From IMG/VR virus record IMGVR_UViG_3300009103_000063, positions 1 to 42,647 of that record: 42,647 bases of DNA, one strand, 5' to 3'. This document shows, one piece after another, positions 13,132-20,308 of the stretch. This DNA is from a virus. Each line of letters opens with the position of its first letter. Position 1 is the stretch's first letter. The translations under genes were made by a program, and so were the position numbers. The notes beneath the pieces were generated by a model. It saw only the letters and a list, made by a program, of their open reading frames with translations. It was not told the origin of the DNA and made no database searches.

Positions 13132-13290
13132 ATGTACGAATGTTGGTGTAAAGATTGCGATGAATGGCAAGACACACAATCCGTAGAGTTTATTGATGTT
13201 CAAGAAAACGCATACGGTGAGGACAGTTTCACTTTTGTTTGTCCTTTGTGTGACACAACGCAAACCTCTTTGGTGAGGGGTAGGTACTAA
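13132..13290 (+). CDS. Small zinc-ribbon protein between tRNAs
   Basis: A 52-residue acidic protein with C4-W-C6 and C9 near the start and CPLC (37-40) further on, the two knuckles of a zinc ribbon. AGAGATAGATT precedes the ATG. It lies alone between the Leu and Arg tRNA genes, with 24 and 7 bases on either side. Not recognised beyond the zinc ribbon. Confidence 0.5.
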   Translation: MYECWCKDCDEWQDTQSVEFIDVQENAYGEDSFTFVCPLCDTTQTSLVRGRY

Positions 13291-13297
13291 TATATAT

Positions 13298-13374
13298 GCA
13301 CCTGTAGCTCAGTTGGATAGAGCGGCTGCCTTCTAAGCAGCGGGTCGCAGGTTCAAGTCCTGCCAGGTGCACCA
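13298..13374 (+). tRNA. tRNA-Arg (UCU)
   Basis: Acceptor GCACCTG/CAGGTGC, D arm GCTCAG...GAGC, anticodon TCT between GCTGC and GCAGC, T arm GCAGG-TTCAAGT-CCTGC, and CCA encoded. Reads AGA, a codon common in AT-rich phages. Confidence 0.95.
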
Positions 13375-13377
13375 CGT

Positions 13378-13454
13378 GGGCCCCTAGCTCAATAGGCTAG
13401 AGCAACGGGCTCTTAACCCGTAGGTTCTCGGTTCGATTCCGAGGGGGCCCACCA
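13378..13454 (+). tRNA. tRNA-Lys (CUU)
   Basis: Acceptor GGGCCCC/GGGGCCC, anticodon stem ACGGG/CCCGT with CTT in the loop, T arm CTCGG-TTCGATT-CCGAG, and CCA encoded. With C in the wobble position it should read only AAG, unusual for an AT-rich phage. Confidence 0.93.
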
Positions 13455-13464
13455 AAAAAATTTT

Positions 13465-13539
13465 GCCTTCTTAGCTCAGTGGTAGAGCAGCTCACTCGTA
13501 ATGAGCAGGTCATCCGTTCAAGTCGGATAGAAGGCTCCA
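13465..13539 (+). tRNA. tRNA-Thr (CGU)
   Basis: Acceptor GCCTTCT/AGAAGGC, anticodon stem GCTCA/TGAGC with CGT in the loop, T arm ATCCG-TTCAAGT-CGGAT, and CCA encoded. It should read only ACG. Confidence 0.93.
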
Positions 13540-13601
13540 TTTTCATTCTGAAGTAAACTGGTATACTTCTTTTATTTCCTGCTATTATACATATCCTTAT
13601 A

Positions 13602-13688
13602 GTCATTGAGGGCCCTAGGCCTTAATGTTATATCATTAACCAGGTCGTTGACGCGAACGCAGTGAGCGTCAACAATCGCGAAGCGATT
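13602..13688. repeat. Three consecutive hairpins upstream of the glycosyltransferase gene
   Basis: CATTGAGG pairs with CCTTAATG (13602-13625, one G-U). GTTGACGC pairs with GCGTCAAC over an 11-base loop (13647-13673). AATCGC pairs with GCGATT over a GAA loop (13674-13688). They follow the tRNA cluster and end just before the ribosome site AAGGTGA at 13695. They may trim or stabilise the tRNA transcript end or regulate the gene at 13706. Confidence 0.6.
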
Positions 13689-13705
13689 TATATTAAGGTG
13701 ATTTG

Positions 13706-14731
13706 ATGCAGAAGTCTATTCCTATTTCCGAATTACAAAAACGATCTATCTTTGTTGCAACACCAATGTATGGTGGCCAGTGTCATGGGATGTATGCAAA
13801 ATCTTGTGTGGATCTATCCATGCTCGCACAACAACATGGCATTGAGTGCAAGTTCTTTTATCTGTTTAACGAATCACTAATTACTCGTGCTAGAAACTAT
13901 CTGGTTGATGAGTTTCTACGATCAAATATGACACATTTGATGTTTATCGATTCGGATATCAGTTTTAATCCCAATGATGTTTTAGCACTACTCGCACTAT
14001 CAGAGCCAGGTAATGATATGCCTATTATTGGTGCACCATATCCTAAAAAGTGTATTGCATGGGAGAGAATTGCACATGCAGTAAAGACTGGATATGCAGA
14101 TCAGGATCCAGCTAGGCTTGAGCGATTGGTTGGTGACTTTGTATTCAATCCAGCACAGGGTACTAATGAAATTCGATTAGGCGAACCGGTTGAAGTATTA
14201 GAAACTGGTACAGGCTTTATGATGATTCAGCGTGAAGCACTACTCAAATGGAAAGAAGCATATCCAGAGTTTGAATATCGTCCCGATCATAATCGTTCTG
14301 AACATTTTGATGGTAAGAGAATGATTCATGCATTTTTCGATACTGTCATTTGTCCAGACACACAAAGGTATCTATCAGAAGATTACATGTTCTGTCAGTG
14401 GGCTCGAAAGATTGGTATTAAGACTTGGTTGTGCCCATGGATGGAAACAATTCATATTGGCACATACAACTTCTCTGGTACATTGTCTGCATTAGCTGAA
14501 GTTCCTGGTGCGACACATGGTGGGTTGATTGATCAGGAAGCAGCTAAAGTTGGATACGATAAGCCTCAAGGAGCACCTTTGAATATTCCTGCGCCGCCAC
14601 CTGCTCCACCACTGTCTTTGCCTAATATTGGAGAGCAATCAGATGAATTAAAGAATCGCGCGCAGAGACGAAGGGAAGAAATGTTAAAGCGAAAAGAGGA
14701 ACGAAAGAAGAAGAAGGCTGCATCGTCTTGA
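13706..14731 (+). CDS. GT-A-type glycosyltransferase
   Basis: A 341-residue protein with FVATPMYGGQCHG near the N-terminus, then FIDSDISF near residue 90 (the metal-binding D-x-D of GT-A nucleotide-sugar transferases), then GAPYPKK and a late SEDYMFCQWARKIG segment typical of this fold. From about residue 285 the chain turns Pro-rich, then strongly Arg/Lys/Glu-rich with helical character. The family occurs in marine T4-like phages, sometimes annotated Anp1-like. It could modify DNA bases, virion proteins or host surface sugars; the substrate is unknown. ATG at 13706 has AAGGTGA upstream. The stop overlaps the TTG of the next gene (TTGA). Confidence 0.75.
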   Translation: MQKSIPISELQKRSIFVATPMYGGQCHGMYAKSCVDLSMLAQQHGIECKFFYLFNESLITRARNYLVDEFLRSNMTHLMFIDSDISFNPNDVLALLALSEPGNDMPIIGAPYPKKCIAWERIAHAVKTGYADQDPARLERLVGDFVFNPAQGTNEIRLGEPVEVLETGTGFMMIQREALLKWKEAYPEFEYRPDHNRSEHFDGKRMIHAFFDTVICPDTQRYLSEDYMFCQWARKIGIKTWLCPWMETIHIGTYNFSGTLSALAEVPGATHGGLIDQEAAKVGYDKPQGAPLNIPAPPPAPPLSLPNIGEQSDELKNRAQRRREEMLKRKEERKKKKAASS

Positions 14732-14988
14732 AGTATAACGAAAAGGCTATTCTCAAAGAAATTGAGAATTACATAGAGTCAACATACGGGCAACACTATG
14801 TTGGTAAGAATGAAGTCCAGATACAGGATCTACTTCATTCTATTGATATTGCTGTGCCATTTTGCCAAGCCAATGCGATTAAGTACCTTTCTCGATATGG
14901 TAAGAAAAAAGGTCATAATAGACTTGACCTGGTTAAGGCAGCCCACTACATTATACTGCTAATGCATTTTAGTGATACGGAGCATTGA
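14728..14988 (+). CDS. DUF3310-like protein (phage nucleotide-kinase-annotated family)
   Basis: An 86-residue protein whose second half reads F-C-x-A-N-A-I-K-Y-L-S-R-Y-G-K-K, then a conserved LVKAAHYI helix. This is the signature of the DUF3310 family in many phages, sometimes called nucleotide-kinase-like without a visible P-loop. The start is TTG overlapping the preceding stop. Its end overlaps the -35 box of the clamp promoter. Function unproven. Confidence 0.7.
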   Translation: MKYNEKAILKEIENYIESTYGQHYVGKNEVQIQDLLHSIDIAVPFCQANAIKYLSRYGKKKGHNRLDLVKAAHYIILLMHFSDTEH

Positions 14989-15013
14989 CAGGACCTCTTA
15001 TTTTTGATATAAT
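14985..15013 (+). promoter_or_regulatory. Consensus sigma70 promoter for the replication operon
   Basis: TTGACA (14985-14990), 17 bases, TATAAT (15008-15013): a perfect match in both boxes and ideal spacing. It sits immediately before the sliding-clamp gene and probably drives 45, 44 and the genes after them early or in the middle of infection. Confidence 0.85.
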
Positions 15014-15034
15014 ATTATTTTCAATGTAGAGATT

Positions 15035-15046
15035 TTGACAAGTCAA
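15035..15046. promoter_or_regulatory. TTGACAAGTCAA dyad in the clamp leader
   Basis: A 12-base dyad TTGAC-AA-GTCAA lies between the predicted transcription start and the ribosome site of the clamp gene. Its TGAC-N2-GTCA core is the same as in the two dyads at 5100 and 5133, so a shared DNA-binding protein is possible. Confidence 0.45.
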
Positions 15047-15062
15047 AGAAAAGGAATAGTAA

Positions 15063-15755
15063 ATGAAGATTAGTAATGACACATTGAATATTATGAGTAG
15101 CTTTACCGATTTGAATACGCAGATTCAAGTAAAGCCTGGTTCTAACATTGTTACGGTATCAAGTACCAATTCAGTTTTGGCTAATGCAAAGGTCGAAGAG
15201 ACTTTCGATACTGAGTTTTGCATTTATGACCTGAGCCAGTTTCTTGGTGCAGTTAGTATGTTTGATTCGCCAGAGTTTGAGTTTAGTGATAAGTCCGTTA
15301 AGGTGTCTAACGGCAATGGATCGTATTTCAATTATGTGTATGCAGATCCGCGAACTATTACAGTTCCGCCTAAGGATCGTTTGGAGCTTGATGGCGATAA
15401 GGTGACGTTTACCTTGACGAACGATAAGATGAAGTCCTTGCAGAAGGCATCGGCTGTTCTTAGTTTGCCTAATCTTGTCATTCGGAATCATGATAGTGAT
15501 GGGATTGAGATTTCTGTCGAAGATGTCAAGAACCCTACGAGCAATAAGTTCGCTGGTGGTACTATCGATTCTATGCGACCAGATAATGTCGAATTTCAGT
15601 TTGTGTTTAAGGTTGATAATATCAAGATTTTGAGTTTTGATTACAATGTCGAGATTTATCCAGATAAGAAGGTTGCACATTTCCAATCGACCAATGATGT
15701 GGTAGAATATTGGATCGCTCTTGAGCATAACGATACGTTTTACAATCAAGGATAA
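15063..15755 (+). CDS. 45: Sliding clamp (gp45)
   Basis: A 230-residue protein matching T4 gp45 in length and position, immediately before the clamp-loader ATPase. Visible features include the N-terminal beta-rich repeat, KVSNGNGSYFNYVYADP in the middle and a C-terminal strand pattern ending with an acidic segment. It forms a ring that tethers DNA polymerase, and in T4 it also activates late transcription, which fits the TATAAATA late promoters in this window. AAAAGGAATAGTAA supplies the ribosome site, and a consensus sigma70 promoter is 50 bases upstream. Identification rests on gene order plus overall sequence pattern. Confidence 0.85.
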   Translation: MKISNDTLNIMSSFTDLNTQIQVKPGSNIVTVSSTNSVLANAKVEETFDTEFCIYDLSQFLGAVSMFDSPEFEFSDKSVKVSNGNGSYFNYVYADPRTITVPPKDRLELDGDKVTFTLTNDKMKSLQKASAVLSLPNLVIRNHDSDGIEISVEDVKNPTSNKFAGGTIDSMRPDNVEFQFVFKVDNIKILSFDYNVEIYPDKKVAHFQSTNDVVEYWIALEHNDTFYNQG

Positions 15756-15758
15756 TTG

Positions 15759-16703
15759 ATGAAAATTCGTGATGAGTTTCTATTCGTTGAGAAGTATCGA
15801 CCAACGGCAATAGACGACTGTATTCTTCCGCAGAGCATTAAGGATACATTTCAAGAATTTGTAGATCAGCAATCGATTCCTAATCTACTTTTGAGTGGTG
15901 GGCCGGGTGTCGGTAAGACGACTGTTGCGCGTGCTTTGTGTGACCAGATTAATGCTGACTATATTATGATTAATGGCAGTGACGAGTCTGGGATCGACGT
16001 TCTACGAACTAAGATCAAAGACTTTGCATCTACCGTTAGCTTTAGTGGTGGGAGAAAGATTGTTATCATTGATGAGGCTGATTATCTAAATCCTCAATCG
16101 ACGCAACCTGCAATGCGTGGGTTCATCGAACAGTTCTCTGGTAACTGTGGTTTCATCTTTACTTGTAATTTCAAGAATCGAATTATCGCACCGATTCATT
16201 CTCGGTGTTCGGTTATTGATTTCAAGATTGTCAATGGTGATAGGCAGACGATGGCTGCCATGTTCATGCGCCGCATTATTGAGATTCTGGAAAACGAGAA
16301 TATTACTTACGATAAGAAGGTAGTGGCTGAACTAATCACTCGATACTTTCCCGATTTTCGTCGTGTTCTCAATGAGCTTCAAAGGTATTCATCGAGCGGA
16401 ACAATTGACACAGGAATTCTAACGCAGATTTCCGATGTCAATATGAAAGATTTGATGGGTGCATTGAAAGAAAAGAATTTCAAAGAGATGCGTAAGTGGG
16501 TTGCATTGAATATCGATAATGATCCTCAAAAGATATATCGAAAGATTTATGATTCGATGTATGATTACTTGGCACCGTCTTCAATTCCTCAGACGGTAAT
16601 TACATTGGCAGATTATCAGTATAAGTCTGCGTTTGTTGCAGACCAAGAAGTAAATTTGGTTGCATGTTTGACTGAGTTGATGGTTGAGGGGGAGTTTAAG
16701 TAA
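15759..16703 (+). CDS. 44: Clamp loader large subunit (gp44)
   Basis: A 314-residue AAA+ ATPase of the T4 gp44/RFC type. Walker A GGPGVGKTT (47-55), Walker B with IIDEAD, and the SRC arginine-finger motif (HSRCSVIDF) are all present. It loads the gp45 ring together with gp62. The ATG at 15759 is preferred over TTG at 15756. Its TAA overlaps the next ATG (TAATG). In T4, gene 62 would follow directly; here four other genes intervene. Confidence 0.93.
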   Translation: MKIRDEFLFVEKYRPTAIDDCILPQSIKDTFQEFVDQQSIPNLLLSGGPGVGKTTVARALCDQINADYIMINGSDESGIDVLRTKIKDFASTVSFSGGRKIVIIDEADYLNPQSTQPAMRGFIEQFSGNCGFIFTCNFKNRIIAPIHSRCSVIDFKIVNGDRQTMAAMFMRRIIEILENENITYDKKVVAELITRYFPDFRRVLNELQRYSSSGTIDTGILTQISDVNMKDLMGALKEKNFKEMRKWVALNIDNDPQKIYRKIYDSMYDYLAPSSIPQTVITLADYQYKSAFVADQEVNLVACLTELMVEGEFK

Positions 16704-17377
16704 TGGACGACTTGCTTTTCAATAATATGTTAATGGAGCATCAAATCAAGTCGGCCAATAATCTTCAGTTTCGATATGTCGTTGGGCTTAGAAATGATAT
16801 GGATTATAAAATGTTAAGGGAGGAGATCGATCCGGCTGTATATATTATTGCTGTAACATCTTCGACGATTCCTATTAGTTGGGCAGATGTGGTCGAACAG
16901 GCAAGGGATGGGAAGTTGATATTTCATAAGGTTGGTATATCGAATACAAATTCAGATCCAACATTTTATGATCATAAAAATGGCGCCAAACGCCCGGCAA
17001 TGAAAAAAACTTCTTTGTTTTCTCGTATGCAAAGATATGTTCATCCCAGCAACGAATCTGAGTATTTGTTGTTACAGGAGCATATAGGTTTAGGTGATAC
17101 TGCTATTGCAATAATAAATTGTGTTAAGGATTACACCGAAGAAACTCGCGGGCAAATTGTTCACAAATACGAGCAAGAGGTTCTAGGAATGATTGTTGAT
17201 AATTTTGGTTATCATCCAGCGGGAAGTAGAAGAGAAGGATCTGTTAATAGTTATATTCAAGAAAATTCACTTTCAAATATAAGAAGGCTCGAAATACGAA
17301 AAGAGAGGGAAAATGGTCTGGGAACACTGGAACATTTTTTTAAGAAACATTTTCTTGATAAGGAGCGTGATAAGTAA
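16703..17377 (+). CDS. Unknown protein, possibly GIY-YIG-like, within the clamp-loader operon
   Basis: A 224-residue protein. Residues about 45-110 read VYIIAV, then HKVGISN, then LFSRMQRY, and a later helix has HKYEQEVL. This order (strand with Tyr, strand K-V/I-G-I-S, helix with Arg, helix with Glu) resembles the GIY-YIG nuclease or T5orf172 domain, but with an insertion of about 20 residues and weak similarity. It is translationally coupled on both sides by TAATG. If the match holds it could be a homing or DNA-processing nuclease resident in the operon. I call it only a candidate. Confidence 0.5.
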   Translation: MDDLLFNNMLMEHQIKSANNLQFRYVVGLRNDMDYKMLREEIDPAVYIIAVTSSTIPISWADVVEQARDGKLIFHKVGISNTNSDPTFYDHKNGAKRPAMKKTSLFSRMQRYVHPSNESEYLLLQEHIGLGDTAIAIINCVKDYTEETRGQIVHKYEQEVLGMIVDNFGYHPAGSRREGSVNSYIQENSLSNIRRLEIRKERENGLGTLEHFFKKHFLDKERDK

Positions 17378-17706
17378 TGCCGTATATTCATAAGAAAGAC
17401 CGTGAGTTGATTGACGGACCCTCGGACTTTACTGTCAAAGTTGGTCTGGATTCTTTTCTTCATAAAATGACTCGCCTGTGTGATGATTATTGTAGAGGAA
17501 AGGAAGATTGGCCATGTAAACCGGGTACGTTGAATTATATTATCACACGATTGGTTCATTGGTATCTGGGCGACAACCCAAACTACGAAAGATACAATGC
17601 TGCCATTGGCGTGCTTGAGTGTGCCAAGCAGGAACTCTATCGGAGACAGATTGCTCCATATGAAGATGAGAAGTGTAAAGAAAATGGAGATGTTTATCAT
17701 GAGTAA
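17377..17706 (+). CDS. Conserved phage protein, DUF6899-like
   Basis: A 109-residue protein with the pattern MPYIxxxDRxxID, then PGTLNYIITRLVHWYL, then NAAIGVLECAKQELYRR and APYEDxKxxENGDVY. I recognise this as a small conserved family in tailed phages (named DUF6899, from memory). Mostly helical, no catalytic motif seen. The start is coupled to the previous gene by TAATG, and its end overlaps the next start by 8 bases. Function unknown; its place in the replication operon suggests an accessory role there. Confidence 0.7.
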   Translation: MPYIHKKDRELIDGPSDFTVKVGLDSFLHKMTRLCDDYCRGKEDWPCKPGTLNYIITRLVHWYLGDNPNYERYNAAIGVLECAKQELYRRQIAPYEDEKCKENGDVYHE

Positions 17707-18085
17707 GCCTGTCGTATATGTTGCTGGCGTTTTTAGTAATGGGGACACTCTTCCCAAGAAAGAGCAGGATAAGAATCGTAATCTTTTGCGATACTATAGT
17801 TTGCTTTTTATGAAGAAGGGTTATGCAGTCATTTCGCCTATTGAAAATGATCAATGGGCATATGATCTGGGTCTTCTTACATATGATGATGTGATTGAGT
17901 CGGATCTTGCAGTGATCGCAAAGTGTGATTATATCTTTTTTGTTCCCGGTTGGGAAGATGGTCATGGAACAGTGATTGAGCATAAGTTTGCCGAAGACAA
18001 TGATATTCCGATTTGGTATGAGGTTCCAAAGTTGGAAGGTCATCAGATATCTGCACATATTGGAAGAGAAAGAGAGAGAATCTGA
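17699..18085 (+). CDS. DUF4406 / nucleoside-deoxyribosyltransferase-like protein
   Basis: A 128-residue Rossmann-like protein starting MSKPVVYVAGVFSNGD. It has a central SDLAVIAKCDYIFFVPGWE segment and then GTVIEHKFAEDNDIPIWY. This is the pattern of the DUF4406 and nucleoside 2-deoxyribosyltransferase group, which in phages may handle nucleosides or modified bases. The Glu in IEHKFA corresponds in position to the nucleophile region of the family. The ATG at 17699 overlaps the preceding stop, with GGAG upstream; ATG at 17690 is possible. Enzyme activity is inferred only. Confidence 0.7.
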   Translation: MSKPVVYVAGVFSNGDTLPKKEQDKNRNLLRYYSLLFMKKGYAVISPIENDQWAYDLGLLTYDDVIESDLAVIAKCDYIFFVPGWEDGHGTVIEHKFAEDNDIPIWYEVPKLEGHQISAHIGRERERI

Positions 18086-18098
18086 GGGGGGTTTGTCT

Positions 18099-18251
18099 GT
18101 GGATGATGTAATACTGTTGATTGTTGGTTTGATGTTCTATAGTATTGTTGCGTATTATGGAACTACATTTAAAATCTATTGGGATGCAAGTTTGGGAGTT
18201 AAGAGAAGCATCAAAGGATATAAGAAGTATTGGAAAGATATTAATGGCTAA
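18099..18251 (+). CDS. Small membrane protein in the replication operon
   Basis: A 50-residue protein with an N-terminal hydrophobic helix (about 4-24) and a basic C-terminal half containing KRSIKGYKKYWK. The predicted start is GTG at 18099 with GAGGGGGG 7 bases upstream; TTG at 18093 is possible. It overlaps the gp62 start by 8 bases. A membrane anchor for the replication complex is an idea, not evidence. Confidence 0.45.
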   Translation: MDDVILLIVGLMFYSIVAYYGTTFKIYWDASLGVKRSIKGYKKYWKDING

Positions 18252-18633
18252 TCTTGGTGATTTTTTAAAGACGATCAATTCAGAGAAAGTGAATTTGATT
18301 GATGAAGATCCGAATACTGAGAAGGAGTATCTTCCTTTTATCGTAAATCGAACTTTGTCGTATCAGCCAGATTGTATTCCGTGGGTTCAAGATATGAACC
18401 AAAGGCCATTTGCGGATAACAAGATGCAGTTTGATTTTCTGTTGAACTCTATTAGAAAGAAGAAGCGATTCGCTAAGTGGGTAAAGCCAGAAAAGAATGC
18501 CGATCTAGATTTGGTTAAAAAGTTTTACGGTTACAATAACAAAAAAGCAATGGAAGCATTGACAATTCTGTCTGATGATCAATTGAAGTCTATGCGTAAG
18601 TCCATGTCAACGGGAGGAATTAAAAAGAAGTGA
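18244..18633 (+). CDS. 62: Clamp loader small subunit (gp62)
   Basis: A 129-residue protein with PFIVNRTLSYQPD near residue 30, then MQFDFLLNSIRKKKRF, then a C-terminal KFYGYNNKKAMEALTILSDDQL. This matches the T4-type gp62 subunit that, with gp44, loads the gp45 clamp. It is shorter than T4 gp62 (187 residues), as usual for marine relatives. The ATG at 18244 is chosen because the family homology begins there. Four extra genes separate it from gene 44. Confidence 0.8.
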   Translation: MANLGDFLKTINSEKVNLIDEDPNTEKEYLPFIVNRTLSYQPDCIPWVQDMNQRPFADNKMQFDFLLNSIRKKKRFAKWVKPEKNADLDLVKKFYGYNNKKAMEALTILSDDQLKSMRKSMSTGGIKKK

Positions 18634-18635
18634 TT

Positions 18636-18643
18636 TATAAATA
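18636..18643 (+). promoter_or_regulatory. T4-type late promoter, TATAAATA
   Basis: An exact octamer three bases after the gp62 stop and 35 bases before the regA start. Confidence 0.5.
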
Positions 18644-18677
18644 TTCAACATGAATATTCATTTTGAGGTTGATTGTG

Positions 18678-19121
18678 ATGAATGAAATAAAAGTTGATGA
18701 TGTGAGGAAAAAAGAACGTGTTGTAGTAAATATTAGAATTAGTGATTTGCTTGAAGTCGAATTAAATGATCCTGATGATTTTTTAAAAGTTCGTGAAACA
18801 CTTACTCGTATAGGTGTTGCAAGTCGAAAAGATAAGACGCTATATCAATCGTGTCACATTCTTCATAAGAAATCGAAATATTATATAGTTCACTTCAAAG
18901 AGTTGTTTGCTCTTGATGGTAAGCCTACAAATATAGAAGAGAATGATATTGCTAGAAGAAACACTATAGCAAATCTATTAGCCGAGTGGGGTTTACTGTC
19001 ATTAGTAGATGTGAAAAAAAGTTCTGATCCTGTTGTTCCTGTGAGGCAGTTCAAAATATTGAGTCACAAGAATAAGCATGAGTGGAATTTAGTTGCCAAA
19101 TATAATATAGGAAAAAAGTGA
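18678..19121 (+). CDS. regA: RegA translational repressor
   Basis: A 147-residue protein. The central block FLKVRETLTRIGVASRKDKT, followed by LYQSCHILHKKSKYYIVHFKELFALDGK and then RRNTIANLLAEWGL, is highly characteristic of T4 RegA. RegA binds early mRNAs near their start codons, including those for 45, 44 and itself, and shuts off translation. It lies after gp62 as in T4. ATG at 18678 has GAGG about 10 bases upstream; the TTG further upstream is rejected. An exact late octamer also precedes it. Confidence 0.93.
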   Translation: MNEIKVDDVRKKERVVVNIRISDLLEVELNDPDDFLKVRETLTRIGVASRKDKTLYQSCHILHKKSKYYIVHFKELFALDGKPTNIEENDIARRNTIANLLAEWGLLSLVDVKKSSDPVVPVRQFKILSHKNKHEWNLVAKYNIGKK

Positions 19122-19122
19122 T

Positions 19123-19656
19123 ATGCGAAGAGTTGGCGATTCTGTTACTTCGGTAAAGATTGGTTATTATAAAGTAGAGTCAGATGTTCGTTCTCCAGAA
19201 TTTTCGACATATGGATCTGCATGTTTTGATCTGTTTGCGTATCTACCTGAAGGTTCGGTTATCAAAGCATATGATTCCTGGAATGTTAATAGAGATGTTG
19301 TGGTTGGTGATGATAAATGTATTACACTGGTCGCAAATGAGACTGCATTAATTCCTACTGGAATTATTTTTGATATTCCGAATAAGTGGTCAGTTCGATT
19401 ACATGCTCGCTCTGGTCTTTCGTTAAAGAGGGGGCTGGTGTTGCAAAATTCTGAAGGTGTAATTGATAGTGATTATGTGGATCCTGTATATGTGATGGTG
19501 CGAAATTCTAGAGATGCTCCTTTGCTTATTACTAATAATATGAAGTTGTGTCAGGCAGAGGCAATGCAGAATGCTTCGTATGGTCTTGGTGAAATAGATA
19601 TTCCGCCCGGACAAAAAACAAATCGAGTTGGTGGATTTGGTTCTACTGGATATTAA
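19123..19656 (+). CDS. dut: dUTPase
   Basis: A 177-residue trimeric-type dUTP pyrophosphatase with all five motifs in order: SACFDLFA (about 32-39), ARSGLS, GVIDSDY, KLCQAE and the C-terminal RVGGFGSTG. It converts dUTP to dUMP, keeping uracil out of phage DNA and supplying substrate for ThyX encoded at 37851. It lies one base after the regA stop. Motif four has LCQ where many members have AQ. A long insertion before motif two (KAYDSWNVNRDVV) is unusual. Confidence 0.93.
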   Translation: MRRVGDSVTSVKIGYYKVESDVRSPEFSTYGSACFDLFAYLPEGSVIKAYDSWNVNRDVVVGDDKCITLVANETALIPTGIIFDIPNKWSVRLHARSGLSLKRGLVLQNSEGVIDSDYVDPVYVMVRNSRDAPLLITNNMKLCQAEAMQNASYGLGEIDIPPGQKTNRVGGFGSTGY

Positions 19657-19687
19657 TTTTTGGCAGCCTCGATTTTGTGTAATTGTG

Positions 19688-19695
19688 TATAAATA
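19688..19695 (+). promoter_or_regulatory. T4-type late promoter, TATAAATA
   Basis: An exact octamer in the 110-base gap before the hsp20 gene, 72 bases before its ATG. Confidence 0.6.
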
Positions 19696-19766
19696 AAAAT
19701 GAGAGTGCTGATGTTCAGGCTCTCGTAAATTAAATAATTTGTCTTGCTTTTGAAAGGAGACACGGT

Positions 19767-20258
19767 ATGGTTACCCGATCTACGTCTATTTCTCTTCCTA
19801 CGGTTTTTAATGAACTCCGAAACGATCCTTGGCTTGTTGGATTCGATCAGCTTTTTGATCGTCTGGTATCTTCAAGTGTCGGAACAGCACAACACGCATC
19901 TTATCCCCCCTATAATCTCGTGAAAGAGAATGATAATACTTTTTTTATCGAACTTGCTTTGGCTGGATTTAAGGAAAATGAGATTAATGTTACTGTGACT
20001 GATGATACACTCACCGTTGAGTCTATTCGTGATACTCCTTCTTGGGAGGATCCATCAACGTACCTTCATCAAGGAATTGCGCGAAGGTCTTTTAGTCGGT
20101 CTTGGACACTTAGCCCGACTGTGGAAGTTTCTGGGGCCGAATTTAAGAACGGTCTTCTGGTCATTGAGCTAAATAATGTTCTTCCTGAAGAAAATAAGCC
20201 TCGTGTGATTCCTATTAATGGAAATGAATCTGGTGATGCAGAATTGCTGAACGAGTAA
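19767..20258 (+). CDS. hsp20: Hsp20 small heat-shock chaperone
   Basis: A 163-residue alpha-crystallin-type protein. The domain starts with YPPYNLVKENDNTFFIELALAGFKENEI and ends with the conserved G-L-L-V-I-E-L strand; a short IxI-like tail follows (PRVIPI). Small heat-shock proteins hold unfolding proteins in solution. hsp20 is a recurring auxiliary gene in marine T4-like phages, perhaps aiding virion assembly. AAAGGAGACACGGT is a strong ribosome site, and an exact late promoter and a strong terminator frame it as a single-gene unit. Confidence 0.93.
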   Translation: MVTRSTSISLPTVFNELRNDPWLVGFDQLFDRLVSSSVGTAQHASYPPYNLVKENDNTFFIELALAGFKENEINVTVTDDTLTVESIRDTPSWEDPSTYLHQGIARRSFSRSWTLSPTVEVSGAEFKNGLLVIELNNVLPEENKPRVIPINGNESGDAELLNE

Positions 20259-20264
20259 AAAAAC

Positions 20265-20294
20265 AAGAAGGAGGGCCCTAGGGCCCTCCTTCTT
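20265..20294. terminator. Perfect 30-bp palindrome, terminator
   Basis: Two 15-base arms, AAGAAGGAGGGCCCT and its exact complement, meet with no spacer 7 bases after the hsp20 stop, followed by TTTATAT. A-runs before and T-runs after make it a good bidirectional intrinsic terminator. Confidence 0.85.
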
Positions 20295-20308
20295 TTATAT
20301 ATAAGTAT

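Noticed and set aside
20300-20307. TATAAGTA as a late promoter for the endolysin
   Set aside because: It ends one base before the ATG, so transcription would start inside the gene.
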